64,000 nt of DNA from the NCBI RefSeq assembly GCF_900107585.1, contig NZ_FNQM01000003.1, positions 496,001 to 560,000 on the forward strand, read 5' to 3'. The notes under the pieces are model-generated. The model was given only the letters and a program-made list of their open reading frames with translations. It had not been told where the DNA came from and searched no databases. Positions 19,945 through 29,708 of this stretch are shown here, piece by piece (the stretch's first letter is position 1; every line of letters begins with the position of its first letter). Both the position numbers and the translations under genes were made by a program. The DNA comes from Rubrimonas cliftonensis. GTDB taxonomy: Bacteria; Pseudomonadota; Alphaproteobacteria; Rhodobacterales; Rhodobacteraceae.

Positions 19945-21193
19945 GGCGCAGGGCCTCCACCGGGTCGAGCCGCGCCGCGCGCCAGGCGGGATAGAGCGTG
20001 GCGAGGAAACTCAGCGCGAGCGCGAGCCCCGCCGCGGTCAGCACGTCGGAGGCGCGCAGGTCCGCGGGGATCTGGCTCAGCACGCGGATCGAGGGGTCCC
20101 ACACCGAGCCGCCCGTCACCGCCTCCACCCAGCCCTGGATCGTCCGGATGTTGAGCGTGAAGGCGACGCCGAGCGCCACGCCGAGCAGCGTGCCGACCAC
20201 GCCGATCGAGGCCCCGCAGATGAAGAACACCCGCAGCACCGAGCCGCGCGCCAGCCCCATGGTGCGCAGGATGCCGATGTCGCGCTCCTTGTCCTTCACC
20301 AGCATGATCAGGCCGGAAATGATGTTGAGCGCCGCCACCAGGATGATCAGCGTCAGGATGATGAACATGGTGTTGCGCTCGATCGCCAGCGCGTCGAGGA
20401 AGGCGCCGTTGGCCTGCTTCCAGGTCCAGAGCGGCGCGCGGGCGCCGATGGCGTCGCGGATCGGCTGGGCGAAACGCTCCACGTCGTCGGGGCGGTCCAC
20501 CATGATCTCCAGCCCGCTGACGGCGCCCTCGCGGTTGAGGAAGAGCTGCGCCGCCGGCAGGTCCATGTAGACGAACGCCTTGTCGTATTCGTGCATCCCG
20601 ATGCGGAAGACGTAGGCGACTTCGTAGCTGCGCGAGCGGATCGAGCGGCCGAAGGGCGTCGAGAGCCCGTTGGGCGAGATCAGCGTCAGCGTGTCGCCCC
20701 TGGCGACGCCGAGCTGCTGCGCGAGGCCCCAGGCCACTGCGACGCGGTTCGCGCCGATGTCCGCGGGGTCGCCCAGCGCCTCCTCGGGCGCGGCGATGGC
20801 GGGCAGGCTGCGCAGGTCGTCGGCCGGGTAGGCGCGCAGGATGACGCCGGAGGCGCCGCCGGGGCCGGACGCCATCACCTGCCCCTCCAGCATCGCGGCG
20901 GCGCGGGTGACGCCGGGCAGCGCCGCGACGCGGACGGCGGCGGCCTCGGGGTCGTCCAGCGCGCCGCCGGCCGGCAGCGCCATGACATGGGCGCCGACGC
21001 CGAGGATGCGGTCCACCAGCGTGTCGCGGAACCCGTTCATCACGCTCATCACGATGATGAGCGTGGCCACGCCCAGCATGATGCCGACCAGCGAGAAGCC
21101 CACGATGGCGGAGATCGTGCGCTCCCGACGGCGCGCGCGCAGGTAGCGCCCGGCGATCAGCCACTCGAAGCGGGCGAAGGGGGGGGTGTTCAT
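19937..21193 (-). CDS. lolC: lipoprotein-releasing ABC transporter permease LolC/LolE
   Basis: Inner-membrane permease of the Lol lipoprotein exporter, 418 residues. One N-terminal transmembrane helix is followed by a large periplasmic domain (about residues 50-260). Three C-terminal helices form the FtsX-like domain, with [20 protein letters not shown] and a final [18 protein letters not shown]. Only one permease gene is present, so the transporter is probably a homodimer with LolD, as in other alphaproteobacteria. It is preceded by GGAGG about 8 nt before the ATG. Confidence 0.92.
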   Translation of the reverse strand: MNTPPFARFEWLIAGRYLRARRRERTISAIVGFSLVGIMLGVATLIIVMSVMNGFRDTLVDRILGVGAHVMALPAGGALDDPEAAAVRVAALPGVTRAAAMLEGQVMASGPGGASGVILRAYPADDLRSLPAIAAPEEALGDPADIGANRVAVAWGLAQQLGVARGDTLTLISPNGLSTPFGRSIRSRSYEVAYVFRIGMHEYDKAFVYMDLPAAQLFLNREGAVSGLEIMVDRPDDVERFAQPIRDAIGARAPLWTWKQANGAFLDALAIERNTMFIILTLIILVAALNIISGLIMLVKDKERDIGILRTMGLARGSVLRVFFICGASIGVVGTLLGVALGVAFTLNIRTIQGWVEAVTGGSVWDPSIRVLSQIPADLRASDVLTAAGLALALSFLATLYPAWRAARLDPVEALRHE

Positions 21194-21386
21194 TGCGCCT
21201 CCTCGGAAGGACGCGCCTCCCGTATCAGGCGCCGGCGACCGCGGAAAGCGACCCCCGGATGAAAGGCGCGTCAGAATGTCGTCACCCGCGCGGACGCCGC
21301 GCCACCGGCGATGACGCCGGCCTGCGGCGGCGGCCCCGCGAGGCGCCGCCGCCCTCCGAGGCCAAACGGGCCGCGGCTCCTTGCCG

Positions 21387-21409
21387 ACGGGGCGTCGCCG
21401 CCGCCCCGT
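21387..21409. terminator. hairpin between proS and lolC
   Basis: Arms ACGGGGCG and CGCCCCGT (8 bp) with a 7-nt loop, 45 nt after the proS stop. The roughly 260-nt gap between proS and lolC otherwise shows GC-rich sequence with no gene. It is a plausible proS terminator, without a T-run. Confidence 0.4.
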
Positions 21410-21453
21410 TCGGCCTGTCCGGTGCGGCGTGTCCGGCGGCGGCGGCGCGGGCT

Positions 21454-22791
21454 TCAGCGCCCGTAGATCGCCGCAACCTTCGCCACCGCCGCCTCGGGCG
21501 TCAGCTCCTGGCTTTCGCCGGTGCGGCGCGAAGTCAGCTCCACGACGCCACTTTTCAGCCCGCGCGGGCCGACGGTGACGCGCCAGGGCAGGCCGATGAG
21601 GTCCATCGCGGCGAACTTCGTCCCCGCCCGCTCGTCGCGGTCGTCGTAGAGCGGCTCCAGCCCGGCGGCGGTCAGCCGGTCGTAGATCGACTGGCAGGCC
21701 GCGTCGGCCTCGGCGTCGCCCTGCTTGAGGTTGACGATCCCGGCGTGGAAGGGCGTCAGCGCCTCGGGCCAGATCACGCCCTTGTCGTCGTGGTTGGCCT
21801 CGATGGCGGCGCCGACGAGGCGCGAGACGCCGATGCCGTAGCTGCCCATCTCCACCGCGACCTGCGCGCCGTCCGGCCCCGCGACCCTCGCGCCCAGCGG
21901 CTCGGAATACTTCGTGCCGAAGTAGAAGATGTGGCCGACCTCGATGCCGCGACGCACGGTGCGGCGCGCCTCGGGCACGGCGCTCTCGAACAGCGCGGCG
22001 TCGTGCGTCTCGTCGGTGCGGGCGTAGGGCTTGGTCCACTGGTCGACGATGGCCTGGAGCCCGTCGCGGCTGTCGAAGTCGATGGCGCGGTCGCCGAGCG
22101 CGAGATCGAGCACGGCGCTGTCGAGAAAGACCTCGGATTCGCCGGTGTCGGCGAGGATCAGGAATTCGTGGGAGTGGTCGCCGCCGATCGGGCCGGTGTC
22201 GGCCTTCATCGGCACGGCCTTGAGCCCCATGCGCTCGAAAGTGCGCAGATAGGCGACGAGATGGCGGTTGTAGCTGTGGATCGCGGCGGCGCTGTCGATG
22301 TCGAAGCTGTAGCCGTCCTTCATCAGGAACTCGCGCCCACGCATGACGCCGAAGCGGGGCCGCACCTCGTCGCGGAACTTCCACTGGATGTGATAGAGGA
22401 TGCGCGGCAGGTCGCGGTAGCTGGAGACGGCGCCGCGGAAGACGTCGGTGATCAGCTCCTCGTTGGTGGGGCCGTAGAGCATGTCGCGGTCGTGCCGGTC
22501 GCGGATGCGCAGCATTTCCGGGCCGTAGGCGTCGTAGCGGCCGCTCTCGCGCCACAGGTCGGCGGGCTGGATCGTCGGCATCAGCACCGCGTTGGCGCCC
22601 ATCGCCGCCTGCTCCTCATGGACGATGCGCTCGACGTTCCTCAGCACCCGGTAGCCCAGCGGCAGCCAGGTGTAGATGCCCGAGGCCGCCTGGCGGATCA
22701 TGCCCGCACGCAGCATCAGCCGGTGCGAGGCGATCTGCGCCTCGGCGGGCTGTTCCTTCAGGAGCGGCAGGAAGAAGCGGGTGAGGCGCAT
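21454..22791 (-). CDS. proS: proline--tRNA ligase, short alphaproteobacterial type
   Basis: Class II aminoacyl-tRNA synthetase that charges tRNA-Pro, 445 residues. It starts [15 protein letters not shown], and the class II motifs are recognisable: [14 protein letters not shown], the GPTNEELI segment, motif 2 [17 protein letters not shown] and motif 3-like [12 protein letters not shown]. At this length it lacks the YbaK-like editing insert found in E. coli ProRS (572 residues), as is normal for Rhodobacterales. C-terminal anticodon-binding domain spans about 345-445. Confidence 0.96.
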   Translation of the reverse strand: MRLTRFFLPLLKEQPAEAQIASHRLMLRAGMIRQAASGIYTWLPLGYRVLRNVERIVHEEQAAMGANAVLMPTIQPADLWRESGRYDAYGPEMLRIRDRHDRDMLYGPTNEELITDVFRGAVSSYRDLPRILYHIQWKFRDEVRPRFGVMRGREFLMKDGYSFDIDSAAAIHSYNRHLVAYLRTFERMGLKAVPMKADTGPIGGDHSHEFLILADTGESEVFLDSAVLDLALGDRAIDFDSRDGLQAIVDQWTKPYARTDETHDAALFESAVPEARRTVRRGIEVGHIFYFGTKYSEPLGARVAGPDGAQVAVEMGSYGIGVSRLVGAAIEANHDDKGVIWPEALTPFHAGIVNLKQGDAEADAACQSIYDRLTAAGLEPLYDDRDERAGTKFAAMDLIGLPWRVTVGPRGLKSGVVELTSRRTGESQELTPEAAVAKVAAIYGR

Positions 22792-23294
22792 GGGGCGTGC
22801 TCCGGAAGGCTGCGGCGGCGCTGCGTCTCCTAGAAGATCGGCGCGCGCCCCGCAACGGGCCGTGCGGAGGCGGGCCGCAGCGGCGTTCGGCGCATCCCGT
22901 TTCCCGAGCCGGTTCGCACGCCGCCCCCTATTGCGGCGCCCCCTGTGCAAAAAAGTGTCAACAATCACCGAATCCGGCTCGACACGGGACGATTGATTGC
23001 GCTACCAAAACGTGACAAGCAAAAAGACCAAGTCTAGGGAGGAGCGGCTCGCCATCGGGCGGGCCGCAACTTTTTCGGCCCCATGGCCACCTTGGTCTGT
23101 TCCCCGCATCTCAGGCATGGCGCGAAGCGGTTCTTAGCCTCGGCGATCCGCCGGGGATCGGCGCTGCGCCGGTCCAGCTCGCGGTCCGGCGCACGGCGTC
23201 GCAAATCTTGCGAGACTCCCCCGGCGCCTTCCGGCCGGGCGGACGGTCTGCGACCGGAGCGCGAAGGCCTGGCCGCCTCTCCGCGGTCGTCACG
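22792..23294. other. intergenic region upstream of proS, no gene seen
   Basis: About 500 nt between the ppx stop and the proS start, with no credible protein gene. The part 22945-23100 is visibly AT-richer than its surroundings and probably holds the proS promoter: TTGACA occurs on the minus strand at 22957-22962, without a good -10 hexamer at the right spacing. Two structures are present: AGACCAAG (23025-23032) with CTTGGTCT (23091-23098), and a small hairpin GGCCG...CGGCC (23062-23080) nested between them. This nested pair could be part of a small RNA or leader. Confidence 0.4.
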
Positions 23295-24809
23295 TCAAAC
23301 TTCCAGCGAGCATTCAAGGCCCAGCAAGTCCGCCAGCGCGCCGAGCCGGCGCTCGACAAGCTCGCCGGACAGGCTCGCCAGCGACGGCGCGAGCGTCAGG
23401 CGGACCTCACGCGCCGAAACGACGAGCCGCGCCTCGCTGAGCGAGCCCGGCGTCGAGGCCGAAAGCATCGCGCCAAGCCTGAGCGCCCGGCCGAGCGCCC
23501 TCGCGCGAACCGCGCCGGTCCTGTCGAGCAGCGCGAGCGCGGCCTCGGCGTCCACCGACCCGGGCCCGGCGCCGTAGCGCTGCGCGAGCGCAAGGCCGAT
23601 GAACACGCGACCGGCATGGTCGACGCCGCCCAGATTGGCGCGCGTGACGGTCTCGAAGCAGCTCGCGGCGCGGTAGTCGGGGTGCGCGCGCCAGTTCACG
23701 TCGTTGAGCAGGCACGCGGCGCGGGCGAGCCGCCGATCCTCCACCGGCCAGGCGTCGAGCAGCGGCGCGACCCAGTTCGCCAGCTCGTCGCCGAAGCCGG
23801 GGAAGCGCGCCTGGGTCTGCTCCAGCCGCCGCGCGGCCTCGATCAGCGGATCCCGCCGGCGCACCGATTCCGGCAGGCGCTCGTAATAGGCGCCTTCGCG
23901 CAGGCCGAAGGCGGAGATGGCGAGCGCCACGGGCTTCAGCCGCTCGACCAGCCGGCCGAGCACCAGCGCCGCGGTCGGCGTCGCGGCGGCACGGTTCGAG
24001 GAGACGCCGGGCAGCGCCTTCAGCGCCTCGGGCGTCTGCGCCGCGATCCAGCCGCAGGCCTCGATCGCGGCGTCGGCCTCCAGCCGATAGCCGTGCAGCA
24101 CCCTGAGGGGGTGGCCGACGCGGGCCATCTGCGCCTTGGCGACGCTGCGCCACGCCCCGCCGACGGCGTAGAGCGTGCGTCCGGCCAGCGGCACCACCAT
24201 GGCGGCGCGGTCGATCTCGGCGTCGATGCGCTGGCGCAGCGCGGCGCCCTCCAGCCCCGCAAGCCGCTGCGGCCCCAGCGAGAGCGTCAGGCGCGGCCCG
24301 ACCTTGGCGGCGGAGATGTCGGCGAGCTCCATCGAGGCGCCGCCCATGTCCGCCGCCGCCCCGTCCGCGGTCGGCTCGCCCAGCAGCACGCCCAGCGCGG
24401 AGAGCCGCGCCTCCTCGTCGCCATCGATCACGCGCAGGCGCAGGCCGGTCTCGCGCTCCACGAGGTCGCGGAACTCGGGTCCGTCCTCGGCCTCGCGCAC
24501 CGCCGCCGTCGCCACGGCGTCGAGCGCGACGACGCGCATCCGGTCGGCCAGCGCCGCGAATCGGCACAGCGTCTTCAACGCAGCCTTGCGCCCGGCGACC
24601 GAAAGCCGCCCGGTCCGGGCCAGCTCGGCGCCCAGCCCGCAGGAGGCCTTCTCGTTGAAGAAATAGGCCGGCGCCCGGTCCACGCCCTCGAACACCACCA
24701 GGCGGACGGAGTTCGACCCGACGTCAACCACCGCCACGCGGCCCTCGCGGCCGTCCAGCCGCGCAAAGGACGGCGCCGCCGCCTCAAGGAAGCTCGCCTG
24801 ATCGCCCAC
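23295..24809 (-). CDS. ppx: exopolyphosphatase / Ppx-GppA family phosphatase
   Basis: Predicted polyphosphate or (p)ppGpp phosphohydrolase of the ASKHA fold, about 504 residues. VAVVDVGSNSVRLVVFE is the first phosphate-binding loop and AAADMGGASMELADI the second; YAVGGAWRSVAK follows. The C-terminal part (about 310-504) is helical and HD-like, with LNDVNWRAHPDYRA. The GTG at 24809 is chosen because GGAGG lies 5 nt upstream; a GTG at 24848 is an alternative. Ppx and GppA cannot be told apart here. Confidence 0.85.
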   Translation of the reverse strand: MGDQASFLEAAAPSFARLDGREGRVAVVDVGSNSVRLVVFEGVDRAPAYFFNEKASCGLGAELARTGRLSVAGRKAALKTLCRFAALADRMRVVALDAVATAAVREAEDGPEFRDLVERETGLRLRVIDGDEEARLSALGVLLGEPTADGAAADMGGASMELADISAAKVGPRLTLSLGPQRLAGLEGAALRQRIDAEIDRAAMVVPLAGRTLYAVGGAWRSVAKAQMARVGHPLRVLHGYRLEADAAIEACGWIAAQTPEALKALPGVSSNRAAATPTAALVLGRLVERLKPVALAISAFGLREGAYYERLPESVRRRDPLIEAARRLEQTQARFPGFGDELANWVAPLLDAWPVEDRRLARAACLLNDVNWRAHPDYRAASCFETVTRANLGGVDHAGRVFIGLALAQRYGAGPGSVDAEAALALLDRTGAVRARALGRALRLGAMLSASTPGSLSEARLVVSAREVRLTLAPSLASLSGELVERRLGALADLLGLECSLEV

Positions 24810-24889
24810 TCGCGCCTCCGCCGCGTTGCCTCGCGAGCGACGTCGCACAAGCCCGTCGACGGATCAACCGGCGCGGCGACCTGCCCGGC

Positions 24890-26317
24890 TCACTTGCGGT
24901 CGTAGGGGTTTTCGGTCTTGCGGTAGCTGAAGCGGATCGGCACGCCGTCGAGCCCGAAATCGCGCCGAAGGCCGTTGACGAGGAAGCGCGTGTAGCTCTC
25001 CGGCAGGTCCTCGGGCTTGTTGCAGAACGCCAGAAAACTCGGCGGACGGGACTTGACCTGCGTCATGTAGCGCAGGCGGATGCGGCGGCCGGAAGGGGCC
25101 GGCGGGGCGTGCTCGGCCACCCGGTCGCCCAGCCAGCGGTTGAGCTTCGCGGTCGCGATGCGGCGGTTCCAGGTCGCATGGACCTTCAGCACCGCCTCGC
25201 GCAGCCGGTCGAGCCCGCGGCCCTCGATGGCCGAGACGGTGACGAGCGGCGCGCCCTTGAGCTGCGGCAGCAGCCGGTCGAACGCCTCGCGCAGTTCGCG
25301 CAGGCGGGCCGACTTGTCCTTCTCGAGATCCCACTTGTTGACGGCGATCACCACCGCGCGGCCCTCGCGCTCGGCGAGGTCGGCGATGCGCAGATCCTGC
25401 TGCTCGAAGCTGGAGGCGACGTCGAGCAGCACCACGACCACCTCGGCATAGCGCACCGCGCGCAGGCCGTCGCCGACCGAGAGTTTCTCCAGCTTCTCCT
25501 GCACGCGGGCCTTCTTGCGCATGCCCGCGGTGTCGAACACGCGGAACGGGCGGCCGCCCCAGTCGATCTCCAGCCCGATGGCGTCGCGCGTGATGCCGGC
25601 CTCTGGGCCGGTCAGCAGCCGCTCCTCGCCGAGAATGGCGTTGACCAGCGTGGACTTGCCCGCGTTGGGCCGGCCGACCACGGCGATCTGGATGGGGCGC
25701 GAGGGGTCGGCCACGCCGTCGCTCTCATCCTCCTCGCCCAGCACCTCAGGCAGCGCCACGTTGGTCTCGGGCGCCTGCGCGGTGATCAGCGCGGCCTCGT
25801 CGGCGAAGGTGTCGGCGATGGGCTGAAGCGCGGCGTAGAGCGCCTCCATGCCCTCGCCATGCTCGGCGGAGAACGGGATCGGCTCGCCGAGACCGAGGCT
25901 GTAGGCCTCCATGGCGCCGGAGAGGCCGGCGCGGCCCTCAGCCTTGTTGGCGCCGAGCAGGATGCGGCCGCCGCGGCGGCGCAGGATGTCGGCGAATGTC
26001 TGGTCGAGCGGCGTGACGCCGGCGCGAGCGTCGATCACGAACAGCACGACGTCCGCCTCGGCGACGGCGCGGTCCGTCAGGCGGCGCATCCGGGCCTGAA
26101 GCGAATCGTCGTCGACGTCTTCGAGCCCTGCGGTGTCCACCACGATGAAGCGCAGATCGGCGAGCTTGCCCTCGCCCTCGCGCAGGTCGCGCGTCACGCC
26201 CGGCTGGTCGTCCACCAGCGCGAGGCGCTTGCCGACCAGACGGTTGAACAGCGTCGACTTGCCGACATTGGGTCGGCCGACGATGGCGAGCTTGAAGGTG
26301 GGGGCGCTTGGGCTCAT
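24890..26317 (-). CDS. der: ribosome biogenesis GTPase Der (EngA)
   Basis: Essential tandem-GTPase acting in 50S subunit maturation, about 475 residues. The first G domain has GRPNVGKS (14-21), DTAGLED and NKAEG, and the second has [16 protein letters not shown] and [11 protein letters not shown]-like domain follows, ending [16 protein letters not shown]. The start is uncertain: ATGs at 26317, 26338 and 26347 are in frame and none has a strong Shine-Dalgarno. Usual neighbour of bamB in proteobacteria, as here. Confidence 0.95.
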   Translation of the reverse strand: MSPSAPTFKLAIVGRPNVGKSTLFNRLVGKRLALVDDQPGVTRDLREGEGKLADLRFIVVDTAGLEDVDDDSLQARMRRLTDRAVAEADVVLFVIDARAGVTPLDQTFADILRRRGGRILLGANKAEGRAGLSGAMEAYSLGLGEPIPFSAEHGEGMEALYAALQPIADTFADEAALITAQAPETNVALPEVLGEEDESDGVADPSRPIQIAVVGRPNAGKSTLVNAILGEERLLTGPEAGITRDAIGLEIDWGGRPFRVFDTAGMRKKARVQEKLEKLSVGDGLRAVRYAEVVVVLLDVASSFEQQDLRIADLAEREGRAVVIAVNKWDLEKDKSARLRELREAFDRLLPQLKGAPLVTVSAIEGRGLDRLREAVLKVHATWNRRIATAKLNRWLGDRVAEHAPPAPSGRRIRLRYMTQVKSRPPSFLAFCNKPEDLPESYTRFLVNGLRRDFGLDGVPIRFSYRKTENPYDRK

Positions 26318-26423
26318 GGCCGGCGGGCGATACGCCATCCCCGCCACGCCGTCCAGTGCCCGGGTCAGTGCGCCGGGCGGCCATGCGCGCGGCGCAGGGA
26401 GCGCCGCGCGGGCCCAGGGGCCG

Positions 26424-27794
26424 TCAGCGGAACGCGTAGAGCACCGCGTCGTCGGAGAGGACGTAGAGAGCGCCGCCGGCGATCACCGGCCCGGCCGAGG
26501 CCCCGCCGGAGACCGGCGCAACGCCGACGCGCTCGCCGGTGGCGGCGTCGAAGACCAGCAGCCCCTCCTCGCTGGAGGTGAGATACACCCGCCCGTCCGC
26601 CACCACCGGTCCGCCATAGGCGACGGCGCCCTCGCGGTCGTCGGGGTCGGACCAGCGCGGCAGGTCCACGGCCCAGAGCGTCTCGCCCGTCGCGGCGGCG
26701 AGCCGCACGAGCTGCGCCTCGGTGCTGACGGCCACAAGGGTCGCGCCGACCGCCCAGACCGGCGTGACCGAGCCGATCGGCCGCAGCCAGCCGCGGCGCC
26801 CGGTGCGCGCGTCGAGCGCGAGCATTTGGCCGCTCTGGTTCGCGACGAACACGGCCGAGCCCGCGATGACCGGGTCGCCGGTGATGTCGCTGATGTCGGC
26901 GCTGGCCAGCCCGCGCTGGCCGCTCGCCAGCGCATCGGCCCAGATCCGCCGGCCGTTGGCGGCGGCGACGGCGACCACCTCGCCCGAGAGGAAAGGCAGC
27001 ACGGCGAGCCCGCCGGCAAGGGCGGGGCTCGCCCCGCCGAGAAAGCCCGCGCCGCCGCGGGCGCCGAGCACGCGCCACCGCACGGCGCCGTCTCGGGCGT
27101 CGAGCGCGAAGGCGGCGTTGTCGCGCGTCACGACCACGACGCGCTCCTCGTCCACCGCCGGCGCGGCGCGCAGCGGCGCTCCGAGGCCGCGGCGCCAGAG
27201 CTCGGCGCCGTCGGTCACGCCCAGCGCCACCACGTCGCCGAAGCCCGTCGTCGCGATCACCCGCCCATCGGCGACGGCGAGGCCGCCGCCGAAACCGTCG
27301 TCATCGCCCTCGGCCTCCGGCGAGAGCGAGGTCCGCCAGAGCACCCCGCCGGAAGCCGCGTCGACCGCCGTCACCGACGACGCGGCGTCCAGCGCGAAGA
27401 CCCGCCCGCCGGACACGACGGGGGACGAGGTGATCCGCCGATCGCCGTCGGCGCCCGCCCCTACGTCGACGCGCCAGGCTTCGCGCGGCGCGGCGCCCCC
27501 GGCAGGGCCAGCAATGTGGCCGGGCGCCCGGTTCGGCGACGCGTTGCTCTGGGGCCAGTCCGCCAGCGGCTGCGCGACGCCCAGCGGCGCGAGCTGGGCG
27601 GCGCGGTCGGCCGGCGCCGTCGGCAGCGCCGACGCCAGCCTCACCGGCGTCCGGTCTCCGGGAAGGATCTCCTCGTCGCTTTCGAAAAGACCGCAGCCGG
27701 CAAGCGAGAGAATCGCCGCGCCGAGCATGGCGCAGCGCCGGAGGCCGCCGCCTAGGAGCCCGGCGCCCCGACCGCCCATGGTCCTCTCGCTCAT
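26424..27794 (-). CDS. bamB: outer-membrane assembly lipoprotein BamB-like (PQQ-repeat beta-propeller)
   Basis: Predicted 456-residue lipoprotein. The N terminus has a basic region, a hydrophobic stretch and a lipobox LSLAGC, so the mature protein starts at Cys and is tethered to a membrane. The rest is a series of PQQ-like propeller blades with repeated A-D/A-x-G-x-x-W type closings ([39 protein letters not shown]). Overlap of 4 nt with the TPR protein and the neighbouring der gene match the yfgM-bamB-der order of other proteobacteria. It is a component of the BAM complex. Confidence 0.88.
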   Translation of the reverse strand: MSERTMGGRGAGLLGGGLRRCAMLGAAILSLAGCGLFESDEEILPGDRTPVRLASALPTAPADRAAQLAPLGVAQPLADWPQSNASPNRAPGHIAGPAGGAAPREAWRVDVGAGADGDRRITSSPVVSGGRVFALDAASSVTAVDAASGGVLWRTSLSPEAEGDDDGFGGGLAVADGRVIATTGFGDVVALGVTDGAELWRRGLGAPLRAAPAVDEERVVVVTRDNAAFALDARDGAVRWRVLGARGGAGFLGGASPALAGGLAVLPFLSGEVVAVAAANGRRIWADALASGQRGLASADISDITGDPVIAGSAVFVANQSGQMLALDARTGRRGWLRPIGSVTPVWAVGATLVAVSTEAQLVRLAAATGETLWAVDLPRWSDPDDREGAVAYGGPVVADGRVYLTSSEEGLLVFDAATGERVGVAPVSGGASAGPVIAGGALYVLSDDAVLYAFR

Positions 27795-28459
27795 TGCGCG
27801 GCCTCCTGCGGGTCGCGGGCGCGGATGGCGGAGGCCAGCAGTCCCGCGCGGCCCCGGGTCTCCTCGGTGGCCGCGGGGTCCGCCAGAACGGCCTCGACAT
27901 CCTCGCGCGCTCCCGCGAGATCGCCGAGCCCAAGCCTCAGCGCCCCCCGGGCCTCCAGGGCGAGAAGCCGGAAAGACCCCTCCGCGCCGGCCAGCGGCGA
28001 GAGCTGCGCGACCGCGCCGGCGGCGTCGCCGCCCGCGGCCGTGAGCATCGCGGCGCGATAAGCGGCGAAGGCCGCAAGGCTGGGCGGCGTCGCGGTGTCG
28101 ATGGCGACCGCGTCGTAGAGACCCCGCGCCTCGGCGACCTCGCCGGCCGCCGCGAGTTCGCCGGCCGCCCGGAGCCGCGCCAGCAGCGCCGCGCCTTCCG
28201 GCAGGGCGTCGGCTTCGGTCAGATAGCGTTCCGCGCGCGCCGGGGCGGTCGGCTCCTCGCCGGCGTCGATCAGCGCCGCGCCGGCCTCGCGCGCCGCCGC
28301 CTCGTCCTGCGCGTCGCGCCAGGCGATGAACGCCGCCGCCGCGACGACCGCTACGATCACGCCGATGACCAGAGGCGCATAGCGCTTCCACAGCCCGAAG
28401 AGGCGGTCACGCCGAACCTCCTCGGAGACTTCCTGGATGAAGCTGTCGGCGTCGCTCAA
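27791..28459 (-). CDS. YfgM-like TPR membrane protein
   Basis: Predicted 222-residue inner-membrane protein. The N-terminal cytosolic segment SFIQEVSEEVRRDRLFGLWKRY is typical for this family, a single helix follows at about 29-47 (LVIGVIVAVVAAAAFIAW), and the rest is an Ala-rich TPR-like helical array in the periplasm. The E. coli relative YfgM associates with SecYEG and the chaperone PpiD. Its stop overlaps the bamB start (ATGA). Confidence 0.8.
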   Translation of the reverse strand: MSDADSFIQEVSEEVRRDRLFGLWKRYAPLVIGVIVAVVAAAAFIAWRDAQDEAAAREAGAALIDAGEEPTAPARAERYLTEADALPEGAALLARLRAAGELAAAGEVAEARGLYDAVAIDTATPPSLAAFAAYRAAMLTAAGGDAAGAVAQLSPLAGAEGSFRLLALEARGALRLGLGDLAGAREDVEAVLADPAATEETRGRAGLLASAIRARDPQEAAQ

Positions 28460-28561
28460 CGGGCGTCTCCCTCATGTGCGGCGCGGACCCTAGTGGCGAC
28501 GCGCGCGCCCGCCAAGCCCCCGCCGAGACCCCGGGCCGCGCCGCGCGCGCCGGGACGTGGA

Positions 28562-29449
28562 TCAGCCGGCGTCGCCGCCGCGGCGCGCGGCGTAGGTGTG
28601 CTCCTCGCCGGGAAAGGCGCGGGCGCGCACGTCGGCGGCGTAGCGCGACACGGCGTCGTCCATCATCGCCTCCATCGCGCCATAGCGCTTCACGAAGGTC
28701 GGCACGCGCGGGAACAGGCCCACCATGTCCTCGAAGACGAGGATCTGCCCGTCGCATTTCGCGGAGGCGCCGATCCCGATGGTGGGGATCGCCACCGCCT
28801 GCGTGATGCGGTCGGCGAGCGGTTCGGCCACCCCCTCGACCACGATGGAGAACGCGCCGGCCTGCTCGACGGCCTTCGCGTCCTCGATCACGGCGTCCCA
28901 CTGCGCCTCGTCGCGCACGGCGCGGAAGCCGCCGGCGGTGTTCATCGCCTGCGGCATCAGGCCGATATGCGCCATGACTGGGATGCCGCGCCGGGCGAGA
29001 TAGCGGATCGTCGGCGCCATCTCGACGCCGCCCTCCAGCTTGACGGCGGTGCAGCCGGTCTCCTTGACGACGCGGCTCGCATTGCGGAAGGCGGCCTCCG
29101 GGCTCTCCTCGAAGCTGCCGAAGGGCATGTCGACCACCACAAGCGCCTTCTCCGCCCCGCGCGTGACCGCCTGCCCGTGCATGATCATGTGCTCCAGCGT
29201 CACGCCCAGCGTGTTGGGCATTCCGTGGATCACCATGCCGAGCGAGTCGCCGACGAGCAGAAGGTCGGCGTGCCTGTCGCAGATGCGGGCGACATGGGCG
29301 GTGTAGGCCGTCAGGCACACCAGCGGCTCTCCGCCCTTGCGGGAGGCGAACTTGGGCACGGTCATCCGGCTCCGGCGCGGCTGGCTGTCGCTGGTCTGGT
29401 CGGGATCCGCCATCGCGGCCTTCTTGGAGATGGTGCTGGTCGTGGACAT
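28562..29449 (-). CDS. panB: 3-methyl-2-oxobutanoate hydroxymethyltransferase
   Basis: First committed enzyme of pantothenate synthesis, forming ketopantoate from 2-oxoisovalerate and methylene-THF. It has about 295 residues and a TIM-barrel fold. Family stretches are [22 protein letters not shown] with the metal-binding Asp, MPFGSFE, VKLEGG and [33 protein letters not shown] also fits. The ATG at 29449 has GGAAGGG upstream; a GTG at 29458 is less likely. panC is not in the window. Confidence 0.95.
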   Translation of the reverse strand: MSTTSTISKKAAMADPDQTSDSQPRRSRMTVPKFASRKGGEPLVCLTAYTAHVARICDRHADLLLVGDSLGMVIHGMPNTLGVTLEHMIMHGQAVTRGAEKALVVVDMPFGSFEESPEAAFRNASRVVKETGCTAVKLEGGVEMAPTIRYLARRGIPVMAHIGLMPQAMNTAGGFRAVRDEAQWDAVIEDAKAVEQAGAFSIVVEGVAEPLADRITQAVAIPTIGIGASAKCDGQILVFEDMVGLFPRVPTFVKRYGAMEAMMDDAVSRYAADVRARAFPGEEHTYAARRGGDAG

Positions 29450-29550
29450 GGCGCTCACCCTTCCATGCGATGTCGCAGATGGGGGATAGCACGGAGCATG
29501 GTCGGGCGGCGAGGGCGGCGGCGCGGCCTCGCCCGAGGCCTGCGGCGAGA

Positions 29551-29620
29551 GGCCAGCGGATCGGGGCCTGGGGATCGGGGCCAGTGAACCGGGGCCAGCG
29601 GACCGGGGCCAGTGAAGAGG
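29551..29620. repeat. 14-nt tandem repeat, five units
   Basis: Five consecutive 14-nt units: GGCCAGCGGATCGG, GGCCTGGGGATCGG, GGCCAGTGAACCGG, GGCCAGCGGACCGG, GGCCAGTGAAGAGG. Consensus GGCCAGYGRAYCGG. The period is not a multiple of three and no gene crosses it. It lies between divergent panB and the RND operon. Confidence 0.85.
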
Positions 29621-29633
29621 TCGCAGGGGGCCT

Positions 29634-29649
29634 CGCTTTCGCGAAAGCG
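29634..29649. promoter_or_regulatory. 16-bp palindrome upstream of the RND operon
   Basis: CGCTTTCGCGAAAGCG is a perfect 16-bp palindrome, 60 nt before the MFP start codon. A second dyad, GCCGA-TACG-TCGGC, lies at 29672-29685. Either may be an operator for a TetR- or MarR-type regulator encoded elsewhere. No regulator gene adjoins this operon. Confidence 0.4.
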
Positions 29650-29708
29650 CCTCTTACATTAGGTTGGCTCCGCCGATACGTCGGCTGCGACGTCAGTTTG
29701 GAAGCAAA

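Noticed and set aside
19937-22555. Single 872-codon minus-strand frame covering lolC and part of proS region
   Set aside because: Only the part from 21193 onwards encodes LolC/E. The upstream extension is an Arg-rich out-of-frame reading of proS.
23083-24905. Plus-strand frames at 23083-23577 and 23208-24905
   Set aside because: The parts over ppx are antisense shadows. The leader part (23083-23294) has no ribosome-binding site and Arg/Ser-rich content.
29551-29620. CRISPR array
   Set aside because: Repeats are 14 nt, directly abutting and without spacers; no cas genes are present.
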